DNA of 37,326 nt from Gammaproteobacteria bacterium bin55 (GTDB taxonomy: Bacteria > Pseudomonadota > Gammaproteobacteria > Pseudomonadales > Azotimanducaceae): contig MPMU01000017.1 in the NCBI GenBank assembly GCA_002238665.1, forward strand, positions 1 through 37,326, read 5' to 3'. This document shows positions 8,716-17,307 of this stretch, in pieces. Each line of letters begins with the position of its first letter. The stretch's first letter is position 1. Under the pieces are notes generated by a model. The model made no database searches, had not been told where the DNA came from, and saw nothing but the letters and a program-made list of their open reading frames with translations. Made by a program: the position numbers and the translations under genes.

Positions 8716-8821
8716 CCTAGTTAGCTGGAACTCGCGGCGAACGACCTCGCCCATTTGTGTTCAGTAGGGGTCAGAGGAACCGCCGTTGTGAAGAACAGCG
8801 TTCTTAAGGAGGGTTTGACCC

Positions 8822-9166
8822 ATGTTAACGAGAGTAGTTGTTGCCTTATCGGTTGTTGTAGCCGTTATTGTCGCCTTTGCTGGCGATCAGATTCCCATGG
8901 ATCTTGGATCCGTGGCCCTAGTAGTACTTGGACTCATTTACGGTAGCATGTGCGTTGACTCGGATTCTCGGGTTAATTACAGTGTAATTGCAATCGCTGT
9001 AGGTGCTGCATCAGCCGCGGGTGTCCTTGGCATGATCCCATATGTAGGGATGTACCTGCAGGATATTTTGGGAGGAATCGTAATTGCTTTGTTTAGTGGT
9101 GTGGTTGCGGTTTTGGCAGTCGGTATCTGGGATATCATCATGCCATCTGCGGAGAGTGATTCCTGA
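8822..9166 (+). CDS. Small integral membrane protein
   Basis: The 114-residue protein has about three to four hydrophobic segments: ~2-20, ~30-44, ~52-75 and ~82-106, with a short acidic loop C-V-D-S-D-S-R between the second and third. It ends in a polar P-S-A-E-S-D-S tail. I do not recognise a family; the glycine-rich helices suggest a small inner-membrane protein. A strong Shine-Dalgarno AAGGAGG sits nine bases before the ATG. It stands alone between a possible -10 box and a rho-independent terminator, so it is probably a monocistronic, well-expressed unit. Confidence 0.75.
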   Translation: MLTRVVVALSVVVAVIVAFAGDQIPMDLGSVALVVLGLIYGSMCVDSDSRVNYSVIAIAVGAASAAGVLGMIPYVGMYLQDILGGIVIALFSGVVAVLAVGIWDIIMPSAESDS

Positions 9167-9219
9167 TCGACGTAGTGTGTTGGACTAATATTTGGTCAGC
9201 AACAAGACACTAAAAACTA

Positions 9220-9260
9220 AAGCGACGTGACTCTTGAACAGGGTTACGTCGCTTATTTTT
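9220..9260 (+). terminator. Rho-independent terminator of the small membrane-protein gene
   Basis: AAGCGACGT at 9220-9228 pairs perfectly with ACGTCGCTT at 9246-9254 across a 17-base loop, followed by ATTTTT. It lies 55 bp after the stop codon. Confidence 0.85.
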
Positions 9261-10011
9261 CAAATGATTTCAATTCTCACCTCAGAATGCGATGGGTATC
9301 ACCGTAACGATGCCAGATTTCCATGAGATGGGTGAGTGTAATCGACGGTTCCACTTTGACTAAGAAACACTATAGCTACGAGCTTCTGGAGGAGATACTC
9401 AATTAAATCGTAAAGGTACACTTCGTGAAGGATTTGAGCAAGCAATAGAAGATTGGTGTACCCACGATCAAAGCATAGTACGGGGAGAAGTGGAATTGTC
9501 GCCTAGCTGGATGATTAGGAAGAAATAGGAATGAATCAACTCACGACACGAGGAGGAGATCAAGCGCTGTAAAAAAGAGGCGGCTTTTATCCACCATGCT
9601 TCGGCAAACTTTGTGAAAGATTTTCCAATCAACCCGAAAAGATTTGCGGTCCTTTGAAATGAACTAGGTAGATCTCTTGTGCGAAAAGCGCATAGCTCTC
9701 AATAGGTGCAGGAAGGACTATAACCACCTGTTCTGGCAAACGCTTACCCATAGCCGTAGACGGTGGATACGACCACTAAATCACCGATAAGCCGGCTACT
9801 CGACCGTAAACATTGATAGGCATCTCGACCGCTAGTTTCAAGTAGGTCACTCTACCGTGGCATTTCCAGATCAAGCGCGGAACTTCGGACCTCGTAGTGG
9901 TGAACTTTATCGGATCCATTGCAGTCTACGTTAAAGACCCGCAACGAGAAAAATCCTTTTTGACCTTTCTTTGGCCAGTCTCGTAAGTACCATCGTAACT
10001 CCTCTTGAAGC
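9261..10011. other. Region of about 750 bp with no gene
   Basis: No open frame on either strand has a recognisable product. The frame at about 9560-9660 (EEEIKRCKKEAAFIHHA) vaguely resembles a transposase OrfA tail but is closed by nearby stops, so it could be an eroded insertion. I could not establish this. Confidence 0.35.
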
Positions 10012-10059
10012 TTGTTCTGGGTGGTTCACGATTTGCACCTCAGAGATTTAGGTTGGCAC

Positions 10060-11181
10060 ATGAGTTCTCGGGCTTTATTAAGCGCTTGGCTGACTTCTGT
10101 GTGTCTAGCTACTTGTACGGTAGTGTCTGCCTCGTTTGAAGAAATGCTCACGGAATCACTGAGCAAATCTCGCGAAGAACTGAAAATGCCAGGTCTTCGA
10201 GCCGCTGTACGTCTGCCCGATGGTGAAATCGTTAAGTCTGCGGTAGGACTGGCAGACAAAGAAGCCAATATTCCACTGGACAATTCGATTGCGATGCCAG
10301 GTGGCAGTACCGGAAAGACATTTGTAGCCGCCTTGACCATGCTACTCGTGGAAGATGGAGTCATTTCTCTGGATGACCCTGCGGCCAAGTACGTTGGTGA
10401 ACACGATTGGTACAGAAGAATTCCTAATGCAGATGTGATTAAAGTCCGTCACCTGCTTTCGCACTCAGCAGGTATTGGTGATTATCCTGGCACTGGGCGA
10501 TACACAATGGGCATGGTCTGGCGTGTCCTTCGACAAGGTTCTGCCAAATTCACACCAGAGGAATTGATTGGTTTTGCTCATCGAAGAAAACCATATTTTT
10601 TGGTGGGTCAGGGATTCCGATATTCTGACGTTGGCTATCTAATCCTTGGTCGAGTCATCGAAAGTGCCACAGGGGAAAGATACTACGACCTGATTCAAGA
10701 GAAAATTTTGGATCCGCACGGTCTAGACGAAATCGTATTGCAAGATCGATCGGTCTTAGAAGGTATAGCCCCTGGGTATACCGTAGGAGCCAGAAATATC
10801 CGAAAAGATGGAACGATGAAGATCGATCCCTCTTCGGAATGGACTGGTGGAGGATTGGCTACGAATCCTGCGATGCTGGTCAAGTTCATATCCGCACTGT
10901 CTCATGGCGACATAGTCAGTCAGGATTCCTTCGCCCAAATGCTCAAAGGGGAGTGGCACGATCCATCCACCCCTGGTGATTTCTACGGTTTCGGGCTATT
11001 TGTCTATGACAACGGATTGGCATATGGACATGCCGGTCTTTGGCCGGGTTACCGAACTCAAGTCTTGCACTATACAAACGCAGATACGACAATAGCGGTC
11101 CAAACCAATCGAGATGGAAGAATTGATCTCTACCCAGTCATTGCGGACATTGCACGACTATTAGAAATCCCCACTCGCTAA
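10060..11181 (+). CDS. Exported serine hydrolase, beta-lactamase/class C fold
   Basis: From the ATG at 10060 the protein has 373 residues, beginning with a signal peptide (S-S-R-A-L-L-S-A-W-L-T-S-V-C-L-A, cleavage probably after V-S-A). A TTG at 10012 in the same frame would put 16 polar residues before it and is less likely. The family (PF00144) includes class C beta-lactamases, D-alanyl carboxypeptidases and esterases. The nucleophile motif S-x-x-K is S-T-G-K (S83, K86 from this start), the second motif is Y-S-D (Y188) rather than the penicillin-binding Y-x-N, and the third is H-A-G. The Y-S-D form is common in the esterase/peptidase branch, so penicillin hydrolysis is not implied. It probably acts in the periplasm on an unknown ester or peptide. 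Confidence 0.88.
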   Translation: MSSRALLSAWLTSVCLATCTVVSASFEEMLTESLSKSREELKMPGLRAAVRLPDGEIVKSAVGLADKEANIPLDNSIAMPGGSTGKTFVAALTMLLVEDGVISLDDPAAKYVGEHDWYRRIPNADVIKVRHLLSHSAGIGDYPGTGRYTMGMVWRVLRQGSAKFTPEELIGFAHRRKPYFLVGQGFRYSDVGYLILGRVIESATGERYYDLIQEKILDPHGLDEIVLQDRSVLEGIAPGYTVGARNIRKDGTMKIDPSSEWTGGGLATNPAMLVKFISALSHGDIVSQDSFAQMLKGEWHDPSTPGDFYGFGLFVYDNGLAYGHAGLWPGYRTQVLHYTNADTTIAVQTNRDGRIDLYPVIADIARLLEIPTR

Positions 11182-11317
11182 AGTAGTTCGAAGTCGGTTA
11201 CCTCCAGCATCTCTATTTAGAGTTGTGTTGTTCGTCAGCAGATTGGTCATCGGATGTTGGGGTAAGGCATGCAGGAACTGAGTTTTCCCCGGTATGAACT
11301 GATCATTACTAGGGTGT

Positions 11318-12571
11318 GTGTTCAGACTTCCTCAAATGTCATCCTTCTCAGGTAGGGATGGTCACGGATTTATTGATTTTGTTCTGCTACTTGCAGGATC
11401 AATCCCGAGTATTGTGCTGCTGTTTGACGATTCAAATTTCATTAAATTTAATATTTCAACAACTAATGAAATATGCGAAATAATGAAGTCACTCAATCCT
11501 AAGGTTGGCGAGTGCTTTCGAAACTTGCTTGAGCCAATTCCGAATCTATCGTTTCGACGTGCCACCCAAAAGAGAATACAACCGTATGTGAAGTCATTTG
11601 AATTGACATTGGTGGTCGAACATAGAGGCATTGAGTATCTATTTGTTGTCAAACATCTAGAGAGGACTTACCCTCGAGATTTGAAGCTCTGTCTATTCGA
11701 GATTCACACCCAATTAGAGGCTTTATCTAAGGAAGTCCGTACACCACGGTTCGAGGTAGTACCGATCCTGTTTAGTCCCTATTTCTCTCCTCAGTGTCGG
11801 GAGATCTGTACGGAACAAGGCGTGAACTACCTAGACATGTGTGGAAATGCAACGCTGGTCACAGAAACATTGTTCATTTCAAAGGAAGTTGAACGTAAAC
11901 CAAAAACTGAAACTCGAAAACTGCGATCGATTTTTGGGACTAAGGCGGGCGTTATTTTGCGAACGTTGCTGCTGAATCCAAAGAAAGTGTGGAAGGTGAA
12001 AGACTTGGCGGACAAATCAAATGTCAGTATTGGGCATGTGAGCAATATTCGTAGCGCTTTAATTGAAAATGATTGGTTAGAAAAACTCGGTTCTGGGGTC
12101 GCTCTGAAGCGACCTGACGTACTTCTCGCAAATTGGCGAGAAAATTACAAAAGACCTCTTGGAGATGATCTATATGGCTACACGTACTTTCACGGGCGAG
12201 GAAAAGAGCAAATGCTGGGTCAATTGTTTAACGAGCTTCGTGATGAAGAATATCCTCCGTTAATTTACGCTAGGGGATCGGCGTCCGAGTGGTACGCACC
12301 TTGGCTCAGGGACTCACGCGATTATTTTTACGCCAATATGGAAGGGGTTGCCTTATTAGAGTCCAGATTAAACATGTCCTTTGTCGATCGAGGAGAAAAT
12401 ATCGTCTTGAATGTCGTCAAAGATGTGGGCCTACTCAAAGATCACGTAAACATGCATGGAGCTTTGTGTACGGACCCCATTACTACTTACCTCGATCTGT
12501 GGAACGGCAACGATCGCGAACAAGAGGCTGCTGAGCTACTCGCCGAGGAGTGTTTCCAATGGCAGAAATAA
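11318..12571 (+). CDS. AbiEi-like winged-helix protein (type IV antitoxin-like)
   Basis: The region from residue ~65 onward matches the AbiEi_2 type of antitoxin: L-L-E-P-I-P, a nuclease-like beta region with F-V-V-K-H, the G-V-N-Y-L-D-M-C-G-N-A-T-L block near residue 170, and a winged helix-turn-helix (K-A-G-V-I-L-R-T-L-L ... W-K-V-K-D-L-A-D-K-S-N-V-S-I-G-H-V-S-N-I) around 210-260. A P-D-V-L-L-A-N-W segment follows. In known pairs AbiEi represses its operon and counteracts the AbiEii nucleotidyltransferase toxin. No AbiEii-like gene follows; an ATPase and a phosphatase-like protein do. The start is GTG 11318, with ATG 11336 and ATG 11486 (just before the conserved part) as alternatives. The hydrophobic stretch at residues ~18-38 is unusual for the family and may lie before the true start. 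Confidence 0.75.
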   Translation: MFRLPQMSSFSGRDGHGFIDFVLLLAGSIPSIVLLFDDSNFIKFNISTTNEICEIMKSLNPKVGECFRNLLEPIPNLSFRRATQKRIQPYVKSFELTLVVEHRGIEYLFVVKHLERTYPRDLKLCLFEIHTQLEALSKEVRTPRFEVVPILFSPYFSPQCREICTEQGVNYLDMCGNATLVTETLFISKEVERKPKTETRKLRSIFGTKAGVILRTLLLNPKKVWKVKDLADKSNVSIGHVSNIRSALIENDWLEKLGSGVALKRPDVLLANWRENYKRPLGDDLYGYTYFHGRGKEQMLGQLFNELRDEEYPPLIYARGSASEWYAPWLRDSRDYFYANMEGVALLESRLNMSFVDRGENIVLNVVKDVGLLKDHVNMHGALCTDPITTYLDLWNGNDREQEAAELLAEECFQWQK

Positions 12572-12638
12572 CTAGAAGATCAGCTCAAAACTCGCAAAAA
12601 TACATACTCATAAATTAGTGTAAAATCTAATTTTCAAT

Positions 12639-12652
12639 ATTGATGGATCAAT
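12639..12652. promoter_or_regulatory. Small palindrome in the AbiEi-like/ATPase gap, possible operator
   Basis: ATTGAT-GG-ATCAAT is a perfect inverted repeat 47 bp before the ATPase start. Just upstream, AAAAT-CTA-ATTTT (12622-12634) forms a second short dyad. Such sites could be bound by the winged-helix protein encoded upstream, but binding is only inferred. Confidence 0.3.
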
Positions 12653-12698
12653 GAACTTTAAGACGGACTAGGTCTAAGTTTATGTTCGATGTATACCA

Positions 12699-13994
12699 AT
12701 GGTTGATGTAGCAAGTGAATTTCTCATTCAAGATGTGAGGTGTTTCAATGGCCTGCAGAGTGGTCAATTACGACCTATTACGTTACTGGTGGGTGAAAAC
12801 AACACTGGAAAGACCACATTTCTGGGTTGCTATGCCGCGTTAAACCGTCTGCTGAGCCAGTCTATTCACATGGACTCTCCAGCGGATTTCAATTGCGCAC
12901 CTTTTTGCATGGGCTCGTTCAGAAATCTGCTCCGCCGAAACTACCGGAACGGAGTGGGTGACAATGAATTTGTACTCGGAACGGGAATTCAGGGGAAGCG
13001 TGTTGAAGATAAACGGATATTGGTAACTTTCGAGGAAAGGGATTCCCAACCTTTTGTTTCAAAGGTGGCTTATTTTGTAGATGGTCTGTCGCTATCGTTT
13101 TCAAGAAACAAAGGTTCTGACACGTGTGTTGCCATAGATGGCGAGAACATTGACTTGCTACAACCTTGTCCATTCTCATACGCATTCTCTCTGTACACAG
13201 GAAGGCTGCCGGTAGACGAAGATGTCTATGGTAAATCTACGGATCGAGTCGACGAATTTTGCTCTAAATGGTCAGATGCAACTACCAAGAACTTTGGTCA
13301 CAGCAATAATCAAATTAGACCACTTGTGTCCTATGGACTTTCTCGCAGTCGACCTCAACACACATACGATCTGGTAGATGAAACCATCTCACCGGAAGGT
13401 GCACGCATCCCCGTGCTGATGATGCGTTTGCATCGGAATGATCCGGAAAACTGGGCGAAGTTGAGGGGCAGGTTGAATGACTTTGGTAAGAAATCAGCGA
13501 TGTTCTCGGATATACAGGTTAAGGGATTTGGAAAGCACATCACAGATCCGTTCCAGATACACGTAAAAGCCCGCTCTAGTACGCCTGTAAACATCTTGTA
13601 TGCAGGAAGAGGTGTTAGTCAATGTTTACCGTTCTTGGTAGACGCGGTCACAAGGGAGAATACTGACCTTATTCTTCAGCAACCGGAAGTTCATCTCCAC
13701 CCGCAAGGTCAAGCAGAGTTGACGAGTTTCTTGATTGACGCAACAAAAGAAAAACGTAATCGGTTTTTCATTGAGACACATAGCGATCACGTCATCGATA
13801 GAGTACGTATAGATGTGATGGAGGAGAAGATAGCTGCTGAAGATGTCTCCATCCTTTATTTTGAACCGAAACGCAACTCGGTGACAGTCCACTCAATTAC
13901 CCTGGATAATGTAGCCAATATGTTCAATGTCCCAAGAGGCTATAGGAGCTTCTTTCGCCAGGAGACCAATCGATTACTCGGATTCTCCCATTAA
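12699..13994 (+). CDS. AAA ATPase of the OLD/RecF-like, DUF3696-type group
   Basis: The 431-residue protein begins with a strand-rich ABC/SMC-type ATPase start and a Walker A at residues 32-40 (G-E-N-N-T-G-K-T-T, lysine 38). Walker B with its signature is D-L-I-L-Q-Q-P-E-V-H-L-H-P (glutamate 330). A switch E-T-H-S-D-H-V-I-D-R-V-R follows, and a C-terminal R-G-Y-R-S-F-F-R-Q-E ending. This layout is typical of the AAA_15/AAA_21 and DUF3696 ATPases that act as sensors in several phage-defence systems such as Gabija-like and PARIS-like loci. There is no TOPRIM nuclease domain fused, so an effector must be separate; the next gene, 79 bp downstream, is the natural candidate. The ATP-binding function is clear; the role is inferred. 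Confidence 0.85.
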   Translation: MVDVASEFLIQDVRCFNGLQSGQLRPITLLVGENNTGKTTFLGCYAALNRLLSQSIHMDSPADFNCAPFCMGSFRNLLRRNYRNGVGDNEFVLGTGIQGKRVEDKRILVTFEERDSQPFVSKVAYFVDGLSLSFSRNKGSDTCVAIDGENIDLLQPCPFSYAFSLYTGRLPVDEDVYGKSTDRVDEFCSKWSDATTKNFGHSNNQIRPLVSYGLSRSRPQHTYDLVDETISPEGARIPVLMMRLHRNDPENWAKLRGRLNDFGKKSAMFSDIQVKGFGKHITDPFQIHVKARSSTPVNILYAGRGVSQCLPFLVDAVTRENTDLILQQPEVHLHPQGQAELTSFLIDATKEKRNRFFIETHSDHVIDRVRIDVMEEKIAAEDVSILYFEPKRNSVTVHSITLDNVANMFNVPRGYRSFFRQETNRLLGFSH

Positions 13995-14073
13995 GGCAAT
14001 GGAAGGAAGAGAGTGAAACTGGCACCTAAATAAGTACATCAATCCACCTAATTCTTTAACTACATAAGACAGT

Positions 14074-15498
14074 ATGCGCATCGTTCATCATCATCCGAAT
14101 CACAGTTACTTCAAGGATGAAACACCTCATACGAAATCTGAGAGGCTCAAGGATTATCAACGCACAGACCCTGCGATTTATATCGGCGGGTCTGAAGAGG
14201 TCGAGAGTTTCTTAAGAGATCACCCAGAAATCTGGGGAGTGTTGGCTCTGGAAAAAAATACCAAAGACGATGTGATTGAAACATATCGGAGTGCTGCCGG
14301 AAATCCTGACCTGTACGTACACATTGAGCGTTTTACGGATTGGGACGAACGCGTTTATCGGGCACCTAGGTTTGATAGTAAACTAGGTTTTCTCCATATC
14401 CACAGGATTGCTGAGTTCCTTCGCCAATGGTTCCGCTTGGACCCAGTACCTTCCATAGTGGTACATTGTGCTCAAGGTATCTTTCGATCCACCGCTGTTG
14501 GCTTGGCGGCACATGCTCTAATCACTAATGAACCGAAGAAATCTGCTGAACAACTGGTGGCTTGTCAATGCCATGCGGACGCCAATTGGCATGTTGCGCA
14601 GTTGTTGGACGATGAATTTGCTTTCAACGGAAGGTTAGAGTTGGCCGCTCGTCGGATTGCCTTTCAAAGAGAAGGTGAGTGTGTGAGCTTCTTCAAATCT
14701 CGTGTACAAGATTCTAGTTTCAGGAGTGAGAAGGAGGACTTATGTCCTTGGTGTAAGGGTTTTAATACCTCGATTGATAGAGAAGGCAAATATCAATACG
14801 ACGACATAAACAGGTATATGGAATCAAGAGAGAGCCGAATAGATATTGACATGAACGTATTTATGGCATTGATATCCATGTGTCCTCATGGTGAGGTAAC
14901 TTACGAAGATATCGCACGCGAAACAGGTGTCGGTCAGGAGAGTGTGGAAGACTCCATGGAGTATTTTATCTGGTGTGTGAGTAATTACGATTTGAGTCGT
15001 GAATTTAAAGTAAAGCGATTTATCGCTATGGCATCGTTTCACCCACCATTAGCAGAGTTTGCGAGATGGGTTTTGGGAAGCGCACATAGAGGCTCACATA
15101 TGAAAAAATGTAGTTTGCGGCTCGCTGGTAGAAAACCTGGATTAGGTGTGCTGATGAATGATGTGAAAGATGCCAATCAGGAAGAATTACTTCGCATAGC
15201 GACATCTCTCCTGCACTCAGGTTATGAAGGACAGCTGAACGAAATGATGCCGATCTTGTTGGAAATTGTTCGGTCAGATATTTTGAACGAGGAGATCGAG
15301 GAGGTGGTCAAAACTGTGTTGTCTCTCACGAATAGAACACCGAGAGATTATGACCATACTGGTGGTGTTAGTGACATCACCCGACCTTTAACGGGTTGGT
15401 TAGTGGATGACAACCCTAGAGTGCCGGCATTTGCAAAACGTCAAATTGAGATTCATAGACAGAGAATCCCTGATTGGCGGAAATCTGATTGGGATTAG
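14074..15498 (+). CDS. Cysteine-phosphatase-domain protein with a long unknown C-terminus
   Basis: The 474-residue protein has an N-terminal domain (~1-195) of the protein-tyrosine/dual-specificity phosphatase fold. V-V-H-C-A-Q-G-I-F-R-S-T-A carries the C-X5-R loop (cysteine 132, arginine 138). Upstream F-T-D-W-D may supply the general acid, and A-N-W-H-V-A-Q-L-L-D-D-E-F resembles the following helix of small bacterial PTP-like proteins. The C-terminal ~280 residues are not recognised: one C-P-W-C pair (~225), a winged-helix-like stretch (G-E-V-T-Y-E-D-I-A-R-E-T-G-V-G-Q-E-S-V), then mostly helices and an acidic W-R-K-S-D-W-D end. It lies 79 bp after the ATPase gene in the same direction. The likely substrate, protein, nucleotide or lipid, is unknown. 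Confidence 0.75.
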   Translation: MRIVHHHPNHSYFKDETPHTKSERLKDYQRTDPAIYIGGSEEVESFLRDHPEIWGVLALEKNTKDDVIETYRSAAGNPDLYVHIERFTDWDERVYRAPRFDSKLGFLHIHRIAEFLRQWFRLDPVPSIVVHCAQGIFRSTAVGLAAHALITNEPKKSAEQLVACQCHADANWHVAQLLDDEFAFNGRLELAARRIAFQREGECVSFFKSRVQDSSFRSEKEDLCPWCKGFNTSIDREGKYQYDDINRYMESRESRIDIDMNVFMALISMCPHGEVTYEDIARETGVGQESVEDSMEYFIWCVSNYDLSREFKVKRFIAMASFHPPLAEFARWVLGSAHRGSHMKKCSLRLAGRKPGLGVLMNDVKDANQEELLRIATSLLHSGYEGQLNEMMPILLEIVRSDILNEEIEEVVKTVLSLTNRTPRDYDHTGGVSDITRPLTGWLVDDNPRVPAFAKRQIEIHRQRIPDWRKSDWD

Positions 15499-15675
15499 GG
15501 GTGGTGAGTCTGAGGTGTGGCTTGAGTCCAAAGCTGCTAATGCCTGTCCGTTCTATCGTTGAGCACCTACTAATTCCTTATCCAAGCAGAAAAATCTCGT
15601 ACCCCCGTTCCAGCGTAAAATCCTTAAGTTGAAGAAATGCGTAGTTCCCACTGACCTAAATGACAAAGAGTGTGA

Positions 15676-16965
15676 TTGGTGATTAATAAAGATCGGGATA
15701 TCCCACAGGAATTTCTCCCTGAGAATGTAGAGGCACTTTCGAACGAGGACGCTCAACTCAAAGACGCTCAATGGTTCCGGTCCGGAGAGCCGTTTCGCTC
15801 AATGCACAAGAACAATCCTTGGTTGAATCCACCAGTAGGCGGAAATGGTGTTCCATCGTCACGCCGAAACGGTGCATTGACTGAAAGTTTCCCATGCCCA
15901 TTATTCGAAGAAGGACGTGGCGCTGAAGGTGGAGGGTTGAATGGCACTCCCTATTACGACACGACCGTGCCAAGAAAGCACAACTATTGGAAGCAGTTTG
16001 ATGATTTGCCAAGAGAGACAAAGGACATCAATAAAGCACGCAGGGATTTAGATAAATACGGTTTCTGCCTCATTGAAGATGCCATGAGCGAATTTCAACG
16101 ATCGTACATGCTCGAACGATTGGAAAAACAGTCAGAGGCGGAACGAGAGTGTGGATTAGCCGATATGACACCTCATTTCCACATCATGTGGACTCTGGTT
16201 AATAAAGGTGACTGCTTTGCAAAGTGCATCGAATTTGATCCGGAGTGGGTGCAAGGTGGCCCCATGATCGAACAACTGAATGCAGAACTTTTAGGTCAAG
16301 GTCACTACGCTTATTCATTCGCTTCTAATATCGCAAGACCTGGTAGTTTTCCACAAAACCTGCACCAGGATTCTGGGGCGATTCATCCAATCCAGACACC
16401 GCATGCACCGATTCTGGTTAACACTGTCTACATCATGCAAGATGTCAGTGAAGTGAATGGCGGTACGTTAGTCATCCCTACCAGCCATCGATTGGTTTCC
16501 CAGACAAAACCGGGTGAGGAAGTAGGTCCGTTACCTCCAGCCGTAAACGTGGAGGCTAAGGGTGGAACGGTGATGCTCATGGATGGCCGATTACTGCATG
16601 GCACGGGGGTTAATCACACCGACAAGTGGCGCTACATAATGACAAATTCCAATGTCAAACCTTGGTTGCGCCAACAAGAAAATTGGCAACTATCGATAGA
16701 TCTTGAAGTACTGGAAAACGCATCTGACAAGCTTCTATCACGAATGGGATACTTTTCATCTGGACTGATTGAAATCGCCACTTATTCCGGTCCGAAGACA
16801 ACGGTCGCCACTCGACTCGCCATGGAGCAGGGAAAATACCAGCGAATCCGTGCTCTCGATTCACCCGTTTCACCTAAGGTCAAGGAGAAACTGACAATTT
16901 ATCAGATGAAACAGAAGATCGATGCTTCTAGACAAGCGAAGCAAAAGAAGCAGGCAAATAGTTAG
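15676..16965 (+). CDS. Phytanoyl-CoA dioxygenase (PhyH)-family oxygenase
   Basis: The 429-residue protein has a PhyH-type double-stranded beta-helix domain spanning about residues 120-360. The iron ligands are H230 and D232 (L-H-Q-D-S-G) and H308 (L-L-H-G-T-G), with R319 (K-W-R-Y) placed to bind 2-oxoglutarate. Members hydroxylate many small molecules using Fe(II), oxygen and 2-oxoglutarate. About 115 polar, glycine/proline-rich residues precede the catalytic domain, longer than in most relatives. The start is a TTG (15676) or the adjacent GTG (15679), with a weak site upstream; a later in-frame ATG (residue 43) is possible. It has no evident partner enzyme nearby. Confidence 0.85.
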   Translation: MVINKDRDIPQEFLPENVEALSNEDAQLKDAQWFRSGEPFRSMHKNNPWLNPPVGGNGVPSSRRNGALTESFPCPLFEEGRGAEGGGLNGTPYYDTTVPRKHNYWKQFDDLPRETKDINKARRDLDKYGFCLIEDAMSEFQRSYMLERLEKQSEAERECGLADMTPHFHIMWTLVNKGDCFAKCIEFDPEWVQGGPMIEQLNAELLGQGHYAYSFASNIARPGSFPQNLHQDSGAIHPIQTPHAPILVNTVYIMQDVSEVNGGTLVIPTSHRLVSQTKPGEEVGPLPPAVNVEAKGGTVMLMDGRLLHGTGVNHTDKWRYIMTNSNVKPWLRQQENWQLSIDLEVLENASDKLLSRMGYFSSGLIEIATYSGPKTTVATRLAMEQGKYQRIRALDSPVSPKVKEKLTIYQMKQKIDASRQAKQKKQANS

Positions 16966-17307
16966 TGGGGTCCATGTCTTCCATTGCGTTACTCAGCCAC
17001 ACTGGATGGGCTTACATTTATCTTTAACTATCTCATCAAGACCGTAGATGAAAAGTCTCTTTGTTTTGAACGCAGGACGACAGTCTATACTTGAGTGTGT
17101 GAAATCTTGTGCATATGTAGAAATGGCATCTGGGATACCGTTTCACAGGCTTCGTGTCTGAATTCCTCTATTTTGCCCATCCTGGCTCGCCTAACGATTC
17201 ATAAGCAGTCTCTTCTCGAAAGTGACTTAATGGCAAATTACTTCGAGCCTTTGAGAAATCTCTGTTCCAGTCTTTTAAGATCTCCGAACATGCACGAGAA
17301 ACGTTTG
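16966..17307. other. Convergent intergenic region
   Basis: It lies between the 3' ends of the PhyH gene (plus) and the AAA_14 gene (minus). No convincing gene or strong terminator hairpin is seen. Confidence 0.4.

Larger units (their letters stand above)
8232..8821. other. Intergenic region upstream of the small membrane protein
   Basis: No conserved gene is seen. It includes an 11-base direct repeat at 8619-8647 and a possible 25-codon reading frame starting at 8500 (AAGGA five bases upstream) with a basic N-terminus (MKRKPQKPNR) that I do not recognise. A possible promoter element lies at 8710-8715. Confidence 0.35.

Noticed and set aside
12699..15498. A Gabija or PARIS identity for the ATPase-phosphatase pair
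   Set aside because: The ATPase has no TOPRIM domain, and no helicase (Gabija) or TOPRIM/DUF4435 partner (PARIS) is next to it, so neither named system fits.
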